Assembly (NCBI RefSeq): GCF_000012505.1
Contig: NC_007513.1
Span: 930,001-994,000, forward strand
DNA from: Synechococcus sp. CC9902
GTDB lineage: Bacteria; Cyanobacteriota; Cyanobacteriia; PCC-6307; Cyanobiaceae
Direction: 5' to 3'
Length of the DNA stretch: 64,000 nt
Shown piece after piece: positions 34,322 to 41,552 of this stretch. Within the stretch, counting starts at the first letter, position 1; every line of letters begins with the position of its first letter. The position numbers were made by a program, and so were the translations under genes. Under the pieces are notes generated by a model. It was given only the letters and a program-made list of their open reading frames with translations. It made no database searches and had not been told where the DNA came from.

Positions 34322-34585
34322 AGCGGTTTCGTTTTAACCAAGCTTTCGTGGATCGGATGAGATTGAAGTCGCCTCGCTTGAAATGCCCGATAGTAAACCG
34401 TTATCCATCGATGGGGAGCCAGACCGTTTGGCCAAGCAGTGTTCAAGCCCCTGTTTCGAACGGATAAAGCGCACATGACCCAACTCACATCACCGGTTGA
34501 TGCGCAGTGTCTGGATCCTCTTCAATAGGCGTCCCTCAACGGGGCATCAATTTCGTTAAGTTGTGTGAAAGGCGGTTGCTTTCCT

Positions 34586-35449
34586 ATGGCTGGTTCCTTC
34601 GGAGTTGTTGGCTGTGGTTACGTAGGAGCGGCTGCAGCTCAACATTTCGCCCAAATTGGCTTTGAAGTAACAGGGACAACAACATCGCCCTCGCGACTGC
34701 AAGAGCTCTGTTCGATCGTTGATCACCCTCGGATCTATCGGGCAGGAGCTCCTCACTCGGACACGAGCTTTTTGGATTCGCTCGATGGTCTCTTGGTTGC
34801 CATTGCACCCACGTCCGTGAGCATGGAAGAAGACCAATACCGCTCTGTTTATGGAGCTGGCGTTTCTGCGTTGGTTGAGGCCATTAAATCAAGGCAATCG
34901 TCCCGCCCTCTTCATGTGTCCTACTTGAGTAGTGCTGGTGTGTATGGCAATCAAGGGGGAGAGGTTTGTGATGAGTCAACCCCTGTGGACCGTTCCAATA
35001 GTGCCAACGCACTATTGGCTGATGCTGAAAGTGCTGTCCTCAGCTTGAACGACTTCGGCACGTCTTCCTGCGTGTTGCGATTGGGTGGTATCTATGGTCC
35101 CAATAAAGACATTGCGTCTTTCATCCGAAGCGCTTCTGGACAAATGGTTCCCAAAAATGGGAGTCATATCAACGCATGGGTTCATCTTCATGACATCGTT
35201 CATGGCATTAATTTTGCGTTCGATCAACGGCTGCAAGGTCTTTACAACTTGGTTGATGATCTACAGGTCTCCCGTAGAGATCTCTCGAACATGCTTTGTG
35301 ATGAACATGGCTTAGCTCCGGTGATTTGGGACAATCACGACAGACCCGATTCGCGTATTTTTAATGCTCGCGTTAGCAATGGGAAGTTGAAGGGTTTGGG
35401 TTTCAATCCCTCTGTTTGCTCCATGCTGGACCCAGTTGCCGCTGTTTAG
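34586..35449 (+). CDS. NAD-dependent epimerase/dehydratase family protein (YeeZ-like)
   Basis: 287 residues from the ATG at 34586. Rossmann loop FGVVGCGYVGAAAAQHFAQI (GxGxxG), LLVAIAP, SYLSSAGVYGNQGGEVCDES with the SSAGVYG strand of extended SDRs, and LRLGGIYGPNKD. The Tyr/Lys catalytic pair of epimerases is not obvious: the region after SSAGVYG lacks YxxxK. Possibly a reductase or a binding protein. Monocistronic. Confidence 0.85.
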   Translation: MAGSFGVVGCGYVGAAAAQHFAQIGFEVTGTTTSPSRLQELCSIVDHPRIYRAGAPHSDTSFLDSLDGLLVAIAPTSVSMEEDQYRSVYGAGVSALVEAIKSRQSSRPLHVSYLSSAGVYGNQGGEVCDESTPVDRSNSANALLADAESAVLSLNDFGTSSCVLRLGGIYGPNKDIASFIRSASGQMVPKNGSHINAWVHLHDIVHGINFAFDQRLQGLYNLVDDLQVSRRDLSNMLCDEHGLAPVIWDNHDRPDSRIFNARVSNGKLKGLGFNPSVCSMLDPVAAV

Positions 35450-35644
35450 ACCATTGAACCGGCCCAATTTTTGACGCAACGATTGACCTGTTGGTTCATT
35501 GTCGTTGGCTTGGCGGTTTTAACGCACTGCATGTCGACGACGCGAATTCGCGTTCGTTACCGGTTGGTGCCGTTCACCAACCCGCCTTCAGCACCAGATG
35601 TGCTCCCACCCAACAGAGATCAAACAGACGTTTTTTTAATTTGA

Positions 35645-35668
35645 GCCCCGTACAGCCGGGGGCATTTT
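35645..35668 (+). terminator. Weak terminator-like hairpin
   Basis: GCCCC at 35645-35649 pairs with GGGGC at 35659-35663, followed by ATTTT. Some 195 bases after the epimerase gene, inside an open frame whose N-terminal part is not believed. Confidence 0.4.
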
Positions 35669-35742
35669 CTTGCTTTGTATCATTACAAACATTTTACTTG
35701 CGTCAGTTGAGGCCTAATGGACTCAATCGGAATTCGGCGGCT

Positions 35743-35958
35743 GTGGATTTGGTGACCACCCCTGGTGATGTTTTAGGTCTTTACCGACTTCAAGCCCAGA
35801 CAATTCATGGAGTGCTTTGGTTGCAAACGCACTTTCCTGCCTCTGAATGGGATGCGTTGTTGCATGATCAAGCTTGTTTTAGTGGTGATTGCCTCGACAA
35901 CTTGTTGGCCGATGCTCTGAAAGCTGGTTTGTTGGTGAACCAGCCCGTCGCCGCATAG
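35743..35958 (+). CDS. Small hypothetical protein
   Basis: 71 residues from the GTG at 35743 (a GTG at 35752 is also possible). The frame is open back to 35491, but that part carries a terminator-like hairpin and unusual composition. The believed part reads LVTTPGDVLGLYRLQAQTIH, then VLWLQTHFPASEWDALLHDQ and LDNLLADALKAGLLVNQPVA; a compact helical protein. Function unknown. Confidence 0.6.
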   Translation: MDLVTTPGDVLGLYRLQAQTIHGVLWLQTHFPASEWDALLHDQACFSGDCLDNLLADALKAGLLVNQPVAA

Positions 35959-36161
35959 TCAGATCAAGAGCTAATTGTTCGTGATTTAACACTTCTTATA
36001 TTGTGTTTTGAACACCAAGATTTTGCAGTTATAGACATGGATTTCGGCTTATTTCCTTTGAATCCTTCCCTTAATTCTTTTGGTTTGTAAACCCACGTTG
36101 CTGAAAGCCACGTTCATCGGGTTTGGTTGATTAGAACGAATGAGTTCCGCTGTGGAATTCT

Positions 36162-36293
36162 ATGACGGAAGATTTTTGTATCGAGTTCGCCTCTTCATTG
36201 GCGATCATGTTGATTGAGTTGAATGCGGAATTAGAAGATTTTGCTGAGCAGATCGATCAATCCCCCTTGATTGAGCTTGAAGGTGTTGTCTAA
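36162..36293 (+). CDS. 43-residue acidic peptide
   Basis: ATG at 36162, stop TAA 36291-36293. MTEDFCIEFASSLAIMLIEL continues NAELEDFAEQIDQSPLIELE. Strongly acidic, helical. Function unknown. Confidence 0.45.
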   Translation: MTEDFCIEFASSLAIMLIELNAELEDFAEQIDQSPLIELEGVV

Positions 36294-36373
36294 TCGGTTT
36301 CCATCTTGACCGGATTATTTGAGTCTCTGCGCCTTTGAGAGAGGTCTGTTTGGTGAGCTACTGATCTTAGTTT

Positions 36374-36676
36374 TTAGCGTTCTGCATATTTAAGTGCTTT
36401 CAAACCCATCGCCATATGGGTTCGAAAACTTCCAAGGGCCATCAGTTGCTTGGGTGACCTTGTGGTCCCTAGGGAATCACCCCTTTTTTCGATCCAATGA
36501 ATCAATTCCTTGGTCTGGTCTGCCCAGGCACTCAACGCTGCACGGATTAACTCGTCTTCATCGATTCCAGGCCAGGCCAATGATTGATCGTCAATGGCAG
36601 CCTGCAGAAGGTCCTTGAGCTGGTCGTAGCTCAGGGCATCTGGAAAAGAGGGGTCGGTTTCGATAATTAAGGAAAT
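36374..36676 (-). CDS. Small hypothetical protein, probable ATT start
   Basis: If started at the ATT at 36674-36676 the product has 100 residues: ISLIIETDPSFPDALSYDQL, then KDLLQAAIDDQSLAWPGIDE, ELIRAALSAWADQTKELIHW and FRTHMAMGLKALKYAER. An in-frame TAA lies four codons upstream of the ATT, and there is no ATG, GTG or TTG until TTG at 36580, which would remove 32 residues of good coding quality. AAGAAGG sits a few bases before the ATT, consistent with initiation there. Function unknown; all helical. Confidence 0.65.
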   Translation of the reverse strand: MSLIIETDPSFPDALSYDQLKDLLQAAIDDQSLAWPGIDEDELIRAALSAWADQTKELIHWIEKRGDSLGTTRSPKQLMALGSFRTHMAMGLKALKYAER

Positions 36677-36726
36677 CTGAAGACCTTCTTAGACCGTAGT
36701 CCTGGGCCTGGCCTTTTTGCCACCCC

Positions 36727-37101
36727 CTATTCGTCAGGGTCGACGTTGAGGCCGCGAATGTTCAGGGCAACACGTCGGGCCAAAAGCAAGGCTGGGTAAA
36801 GAATTTTTGATCTGGCGTCATCGCGGAACACCCCTTGGAGGAGTCCTAAAAGTTGATCACTTGGCTCCATACGGCGACACAATTCGGCAATCGCTTCACT
36901 GCCGTGCCATATCTTCTTGCCTTCAATTAGGACAGCTCCCTTGGCCAGGGGAAAACCCTGTTCTCTGAGTTGTTGCCTTTGGATGTGGTCGGCTCGACCA
37001 TCAACGATTAGAAGTCCATGCACTCCACTACTTAATTCGCTCCGTGCCGCGAAATTGCTGCAAAACGGACAGCCGCCGTCGTAGAGGAGGGTGAGGGTCA
37101 T
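36727..37101 (-). CDS. DCC family thiol-disulfide oxidoreductase-like protein (DUF393)
   Basis: 124 residues. The family signature is complete: TLLYDGGCPFCSNFAARSEL, with the Cys-x2-Cys after the DGxC motif, and AIAELCRRM and YPALLLARRVALNIRGLN later. Probable redox role in the cytoplasm or at the membrane. The ATG at 37099-37101 is only 2 bases from the divergent ATG at 37104, so the two genes share a regulatory region. Confidence 0.9.
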   Translation of the reverse strand: MTLTLLYDGGCPFCSNFAARSELSSGVHGLLIVDGRADHIQRQQLREQGFPLAKGAVLIEGKKIWHGSEAIAELCRRMEPSDQLLGLLQGVFRDDARSKILYPALLLARRVALNIRGLNVDPDE

Positions 37102-37103
37102 TA

Positions 37104-37469
37104 ATGAATTCTGCCGTGCGTTTACTTGTGGTGGTGGGCTTACTTCTTTTGATCAACCTTGCTGGGGCCACAACGGCCATGGCGTCTTGGCAGTGTGAGG
37201 GGGATTTGCTCACAGTTGAACGAATTTCAGGAGCTGTGGATCCCCGTGGCTTGGTTCAGGAGATGCCCAATCAACTGGAAGGAACCCTCCCTGGGGATGG
37301 GATTCTGCTCCGTTGGCGAGCGTTAACTCTGCAGCTGCCTCGCACCAATAACGCCGGAACGCCGAGCTATACAGATGGACGATGGTGGTGGCGTGAAGAG
37401 GATTCCCAGCATCCGGAATTTTTTGAACGGCGAGGTGAAATCAAGCGTTATGCCTGCGATCCTGCCTGA
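37104..37469 (+). CDS. Secreted hypothetical protein
   Basis: 121 residues. Signal peptide RLLVVVGLLLLINLAGATTA (cleavage near MASWQ). The mature part is a small beta protein with two Cys (WQCEGD near its start, RYACDPA at the end) likely joined by a disulfide, and a WWWREED segment. The last 22 bases overlap the convergent membrane-protein gene. Confidence 0.75.
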   Translation: MNSAVRLLVVVGLLLLINLAGATTAMASWQCEGDLLTVERISGAVDPRGLVQEMPNQLEGTLPGDGILLRWRALTLQLPRTNNAGTPSYTDGRWWWREEDSQHPEFFERRGEIKRYACDPA

Positions 37470-37771
37470 CGCACCTTTTTGACCGTTTGTCCTGCTTCGA
37501 TCGCGGTGACAATGCCAAGGATGCTTAAGCCGAGCAGACCGATCAGTTGTGTTTTTGGATCCATCTCGATGGTGTTCCCCTGGCTGAACAGGGCGCCTGC
37601 GGTCAGCCAAGCCCCGTTTGCGACCGCTGTGATCCAGTAAGCACGCCAGCGCCGTTGGTACAGGTAGCCAGTGCCAAGACCAGGCACAAAATTCAGCGCA
37701 ACGGCCACCCACGCCGATGAAGCCGCCAAAATCTGTTCACGCGTCGGCGTTTTTGGATTCAACGAAGTCAC
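37448..37771 (-). CDS. Hypothetical membrane protein
   Basis: 107 residues. Reads VAVALNFVPGLGTGYLYQRR WRAYWITAVANG with a second membrane segment LIGLLGLSILGIVTAIEAG. The VPGLGxxYLxxRR pattern is typical of small proteins with a TM2-like or two-helix hairpin plan. ATG at 37769-37771, 10 bases from the divergent glycosyltransferase start. Function unknown. Confidence 0.75.
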   Translation of the reverse strand: MTSLNPKTPTREQILAASSAWVAVALNFVPGLGTGYLYQRRWRAYWITAVANGAWLTAGALFSQGNTIEMDPKTQLIGLLGLSILGIVTAIEAGQTVKKVRQAGSQA

Positions 37772-37781
37772 TTACAACACC

Positions 37782-39005
37782 ATGACGAATTGGATCGTAT
37801 CGCTAATTTGCTTAGTCCTTACGGCGTCATCGTGCCTCGGACTGCTCATCCTTTGGGTTGGTTTAAAGCGCGTGTTTCAGGAGGCCCCACAGCTCAATCC
37901 ATCTATTCCGTCCCTTCCAGTCGATGCTGAGGTTGTTGATGGTGAGGGCATCAGCCTCACCGTTGTGATTCCTGCGTTCAATGAATCGCTGAATATCAAA
38001 CGCAGCCTTGGGAGTGTTTTTCAGTCGTTGCCTCCCTGTGGGAATTGGCACGTGGTGGTTGTCGACGACATGTCGACAGATTCAACGGTGGATATGGCTC
38101 AGGAGTGCGCCAAACAAATGGATCAGCTGAACCGATTCACCTTGATTCAGGCCGGTCCTCGTCCTGCTGATGAACGGTGGGTTGGTAAAAATTGGGCCTG
38201 CTCAAAAGCGATGGAACAGTTGAAGAGCTCTTGGGTTCTCTTCATCGATGCCGATGTGGAGTTACGGCCCACAGCCCTGCGTCGTGCCCTTGTTCAAGCC
38301 ATTCATGAACGTGCTGATTTATTCAGCGTGGCTCCCCGCCTCGTCTGCACATGTCTTGCTGAATGGATGGTGCAGCCGATCATGGCCAGTTTGTTGGGTC
38401 TTGGATTCCCGATTGTTGAAGCCAACGATCCCAGCTCGGATGTTGCGTTTGCGGCTGGTCCGTTCATGTTGTTTCGCCGTTCTGCCTACGACGCCATTGG
38501 TGGTCATGCAGCCTTGGCAGGGGAGGTCGTGGAAGATCTTGCGTTAGCCCGAACGATCAAAACGTCAGGTTTTCGTCTTCGTTATGTCTTGGGGCTGGAT
38601 GCTGTTGATCTTCAGATGTACCCAAATCTCTCTGCTCTTTGGGAGGGATGGACAAAAAATTGGTTTCTTGGCCTGGATCGCAACATCCCAAAGGCTTTAG
38701 CGGCTGGCGGAGTGGTGATGCTGATGTTTGCTTCTCCATGGATTCTGTTGCCCACCTGCGCTGTTTTAGCGGTGGTGTTATTGGGGCCAACGGTGATGAT
38801 CGTTGCGTCGGCTCTGCTGGCAGCGATGGCTCTCGTTCTTCAAATCGTTCTTCGTTTTTGGATTCAAGATCGTTTTGGAGTGCCGATGAGGTTCTGGTGG
38901 CTGATGGGAGCTGGCGGGCTTTTGGTCGGTGCGATAGCTCCTGTTTCTGTGTGGAGAAGCATCACCGGACGTGGCTGGACTTGGAAGGGCAGATCGCTTG
39001 CCTGA
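37782..39005 (+). CDS. Family 2 glycosyltransferase, membrane-anchored
   Basis: 407 residues from the ATG at 37782. An N-terminal helix (SLICLVLTASSCLGLLILWV) precedes a GT2 domain: LTVVIPAFNESLNIKRSL, VVVVDDMSTDSTVDM (first DxD-like), DERWVGKNWACSKAMEQLKS, LFIDADVELRPTAL (DAD motif) and EVVEDLALARTIK (ED acid). Four helices follow at the C terminus. The GKNWAC segment is shared with carotenoid and hydroxyl-lipid glucosyltransferases such as the CruC/CrtX-type family, so a carotenoid or lipid acceptor is possible. Substrate unproven. Confidence 0.9.
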   Translation: MTNWIVSLICLVLTASSCLGLLILWVGLKRVFQEAPQLNPSIPSLPVDAEVVDGEGISLTVVIPAFNESLNIKRSLGSVFQSLPPCGNWHVVVVDDMSTDSTVDMAQECAKQMDQLNRFTLIQAGPRPADERWVGKNWACSKAMEQLKSSWVLFIDADVELRPTALRRALVQAIHERADLFSVAPRLVCTCLAEWMVQPIMASLLGLGFPIVEANDPSSDVAFAAGPFMLFRRSAYDAIGGHAALAGEVVEDLALARTIKTSGFRLRYVLGLDAVDLQMYPNLSALWEGWTKNWFLGLDRNIPKALAAGGVVMLMFASPWILLPTCAVLAVVLLGPTVMIVASALLAAMALVLQIVLRFWIQDRFGVPMRFWWLMGAGGLLVGAIAPVSVWRSITGRGWTWKGRSLA

Positions 39006-39006
39006 A

Positions 39007-39252
39007 CTAGCGCTTGTTCGGTTTTTTGCGTTGTCGTCGATTTGACTTTCGCGTTCCTCCGTAGCGATATCCAAGGTCTTGAGCCACTGAGGACCAGCAA
39101 CTGGGGCAGACAAACAACCAACCTTTTTGTTTGTCACTCGTCACGCGGAAGTGAGTCTCGCCAGAGCAACGACAAACATCGCACTGGTGTCCTTGGTTTT
39201 CCACAGTTTTATGCCGATCTCCTCCGGCTGTTGGACCAGGATTGATGATCAA
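39007..39252 (-). CDS. Small zinc-binding protein
   Basis: 81 residues. CDVCRCSGETHFRV then LFVCPSCWSSVAQDLGYRYG gives a Cys-x2-Cys ... Cys-x2-Cys zinc ribbon. A very basic C terminus (TRKSNRRQRKKPNKR) points to nucleic-acid binding. It ends 1 base after the glycosyltransferase stop (convergent). Confidence 0.75.
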   Translation of the reverse strand: MIINPGPTAGGDRHKTVENQGHQCDVCRCSGETHFRVTSDKQKGWLFVCPSCWSSVAQDLGYRYGGTRKSNRRQRKKPNKR

Positions 39253-39937
39253 AGATAAGGCTCATGGGTCCCAAAAAAACACAACATGAGGCAAACGGCG
39301 CTGCACAGACTTGGCATTGTCCAGCTTTTAGAGATCACCCAATCCTGTTGCTGTCACTCAACTGTGACCAAAGATACAGACTTTGAATCTGGCTCGAGAT
39401 GCTGATTTTTTTGATGTGTCACCGTGCCTCTTTTATCGGCTGCGGAGATCCCCGATGCCCCTGCGGGAGGCGAATGTTTTGCTTTGTGGAAAACCTGTGC
39501 AAAAGCACTGCCGTAATAGGGATTTAGTGATTTTTACTCACCACTCTCGTCGTTCTTTCGGTGCCTGGTGGAGGCCATAGCTTTTACCCAATCCACCAAA
39601 GCCAGGGGACCCCTTGTGGCTGCCTGTTCACCTATTCATCGGGTTGTGCACACATCTGACGAATCGGTTGTTCGAATAAGACCAAAGCCTGCATCACTCT
39701 GCATTCTGTGATTCAGACGAAAGCGATGGCTCCAAATTTGTAGGAGCCAAAACCCTGTTGCGAAAGCCACCGACGACGCCCACCGTCGATGGCCCCCTAA
39801 CTCATTGCGTCTCCAATGCTCTGAGCTAAATCCACTCTGAGCAGCCCTCCGACCCGCTTCAGATCACAAACAACAGGCCGACGCATCGAATGAGACCAGA
39901 ACCTCGATCACCAGCCATGAACGAATGGTTCGATGGC
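39253..39937. other. 685-base stretch with no well-supported gene
   Basis: A 40-codon plus frame at 39264-39386 (MGPKKTQHEANGAAQTWHCP start, AAGG four bases before the ATG) is possible. A 65-codon frame at 39383-39580 looks unlike protein. Nothing else is readable on either strand. Confidence 0.35.
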
Positions 39938-40141
39938 TCAAGCCAAGTCGTACGCCTGGAGAACTTGGAGGCGGATACCACCGAGTTTTACCCAAGCATT
40001 CACTGCTTCCTGCTTGGTTTTGTAAGGAGCCCAATCGTCTTCTCGGATTCGCCTCTCAATGTGGGAAGCAACTCTTTTGGCTACCGCCACATCGCTTTTA
40101 ACGCTGATTTGAACTGACTTTCCATTGATCTGAAGATCCAT
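39938..40141 (-). CDS. Small hypothetical protein
   Basis: 67 residues starting MDLQINGKSVQISVKSDVAV, then AKRVASHIERRIREDDWAPY and KQEAVNAWVKLGGIRLQVLQ. Short strand then helices with a basic cluster. The ATG (40139-40141) overlaps the TGA of the upstream frame in TGATG form, so it is coupled to the damaged gene described next. Confidence 0.7.
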   Translation of the reverse strand: MDLQINGKSVQISVKSDVAVAKRVASHIERRIREDDWAPYKTKQEAVNAWVKLGGIRLQVLQAYDLA

Positions 40142-40305
40142 CAACTAACCACCAACTGATCGATGGCTCCGAAAAAGAAGTCGTCCACTTGCAACTCGAG
40201 CATCTTCTGGTGGATGGCCACCACAATTAAACCCTGCACGCATTCTTTCTCCAAGTTTTTTCGGATCGACAGCTATTCGCTCATTTCAGCCGATGCAGCA
40301 TCCAT
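40141..40305 (-). pseudogene. Small gene interrupted by an in-frame amber codon
   Basis: From ATG at 40305 ten codons (MDAASAEMSE) lead to TAG at 40273-40275, then the same frame runs on for 43 more codons (LSIRKNLEKECVQGLIVVAI, HQKMLELQVDDFFFGAIDQL, VVS) to the TGA at 40141-40143 that overlaps the next ATG. A single C-to-T change would turn CAG (Gln) into this TAG. The downstream part could still be made from the TTG at 40252-40254. Either a recent nonsense mutation, a variant in the sequenced clone, or a very short gene with a TTG start. Confidence 0.5.
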
Positions 40306-40534
40306 GGCGTGGGTCTGAGCGAAAGTTGTGACTGACAAGCGCACGCGTCGAGCATTTGTTTTTTAACAACAGCCCCAAACCCAACGGGGAAAACGAGCAA
40401 ACGTTGTTCACACCTAAAAAGAAACCGAGTCCGAGGCGGCTACTCTCCCGTTATTGAGCTCTGAATATTCATAGCGATAAAACCTGGCGCTAGATCCAAT
40501 GCCAAATACTTCTGCAGCGATCAGTAGATCCTCT

Positions 40535-40861
40535 CTATTGCAGGGCTTTTGAGGCTGCAAGAGCGGCCATCTCATGGGCGGTACGTCCGGGCTCAATGGA
40601 GTCTGGTTGATTCTCGAAATGGGCAAGCCAGCTCCGGTAGGCCTCTTGTTGGGATTGCTGTACCGAATGGTCTGCATCAGTAAAAAAGATCCCAACGTCC
40701 TCTTGGACGCCTTGGCTTGTTGCTAGCGCGCTCTCGACCTTGCTCAAACGCTGTTCAATTGCGGACAAGCGTTTGAGCAGATCTCCCTTTTGATTCGTGC
40801 TGTTGAGTGCCCGTCGTAGCGATTTGGACGGCTTGAGTTTGATGTGGTGCTTTTTTCCCAT
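40535..40861 (-). CDS. Coiled-coil hypothetical protein
   Basis: 108 residues. Basic start (GKKHHIKLKPSKSLRRALNS), coiled coil GDLLKRLSAIEQRLSKVESA, then a soluble helical C terminus (YRSWLAHFENQ). No known domain. ATG at 40859-40861. Confidence 0.7.
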   Translation of the reverse strand: MGKKHHIKLKPSKSLRRALNSTNQKGDLLKRLSAIEQRLSKVESALATSQGVQEDVGIFFTDADHSVQQSQQEAYRSWLAHFENQPDSIEPGRTAHEMAALAASKALQ

Positions 40862-40911
40862 GATGAAAGTTGTTCCTCTGCCATGGTGGATTGGCTTAGC
40901 GGAGGTTTGCC

Positions 40912-41094
40912 ATGGAAGGATTCCCCCCAGTGACTCCCATGACGGCCTTAATCGTGGATGACGATGGTCGTTTGACCTATGTGGGTGCCGATGGCTGTCG
41001 ACGCGTGATCGTTGGGGACTCTGATCTGCTCCAACGCCTGCAACAGCTCCGCAAACTGCGGGGCGATGAGATGGAGGGGGGGTGCGGAATTTGA
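40912..41094 (+). CDS. Small hypothetical protein
   Basis: 60 residues. ALIVDDDGRLTYVGADGCRR has a strand-turn-strand look and the end is helical (LLQRLQQLRKLRGDEMEGGC). Divergent from the coiled-coil gene at 40861 by 50 bases. No recognised family. Confidence 0.6.
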   Translation: MEGFPPVTPMTALIVDDDGRLTYVGADGCRRVIVGDSDLLQRLQQLRKLRGDEMEGGCGI

Positions 41095-41103
41095 ACTTGA
41101 CGG

Positions 41104-41137
41104 ACTAGTACAAGTGCACTAGAACAAGTGTATTAGT
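41104..41137. repeat. 14-base tandem direct repeat (two copies plus a partial third)
   Basis: ACTAGTACAAGTGC at 41104-41117 is followed at once by ACTAGAACAAGTGT at 41118-41131 (12 of 14 identical) and ATTAGT at 41132-41137. The first unit also forms CTAGT/ACTAG half-sites with its neighbour. Located between two plus-strand genes, 13 bases before the ATG at 41150; could be an operator or promoter element. Confidence 0.55.
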
Positions 41138-41149
41138 CGCTCCAGTGAC

Positions 41150-41341
41150 ATGTCGACCAGTTCTCCCTATGCGCCCTTTCAAGCTGATGCTTGGATGCGG
41201 CAGTCTCTGATTCGTCCTCGGAAGGTTTTTGCTGCTTCGGTCGCCTCGCAAAGTGTGCGCTCAAGAGGTGTGCCCCGCCATCGCCCTTCGCAAGTCGTGC
41301 AAGGAGAACTTTTTCTGTTTCCTGTTGTGCTTCCTTGCTGA
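41150..41341 (+). CDS. Possible small basic protein
   Basis: 63 residues: MSTSSPYAPFQADAWMRQSL, IRPRKVFAASVASQSVRSRG, then VVQGELFLFPVVLPC. An opposite-strand frame (41179-41439) overlaps almost entirely and looks less like protein. The tandem repeat lies directly upstream. Moderate support only. Confidence 0.4.
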   Translation: MSTSSPYAPFQADAWMRQSLIRPRKVFAASVASQSVRSRGVPRHRPSQVVQGELFLFPVVLPC

Positions 41342-41402
41342 AGAGTCTGCAACGAACGTTTGCAGACTGGTGCGAATGCCCTTGGATCTGCCAATGTGAT
41401 CC

Positions 41403-41549
41403 ATGGTTTTTCGCTGTCCCTCCATGCTGCTCTTCGCATCCCAGACGGCTCAGGGTGGTCCTTCTGTCATCCTCCCTGCTCTGTTAATCACAGGATTACT
41501 AATTGGCGCATCTCAACTGTTTGTTCCCAAAGGTGGTGATCAGGATTGA
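41403..41549 (+). CDS. 48-residue membrane peptide
   Basis: From ATG at 41403 (MVFRCPSMLLFASQTAQGG; a second ATG at 41424). A hydrophobic helix PSVILPALLITGLLIGASQL is followed by FVPKGGDQD. It ends 4 bases before the convergent serine hydrolase stop. Function unknown. Confidence 0.45.
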   Translation: MVFRCPSMLLFASQTAQGGPSVILPALLITGLLIGASQLFVPKGGDQD

Positions 41550-41552
41550 TTT

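Noticed and set aside
39383-39580. 65-codon plus-strand frame
   Set aside because: Arg/Cys mixture without protein-like pattern and no ribosome-binding site.
41179-41439. 86-codon minus-strand frame
   Set aside because: Nearly antisense to the plus-strand frame at 41150 and to the membrane peptide at 41403.
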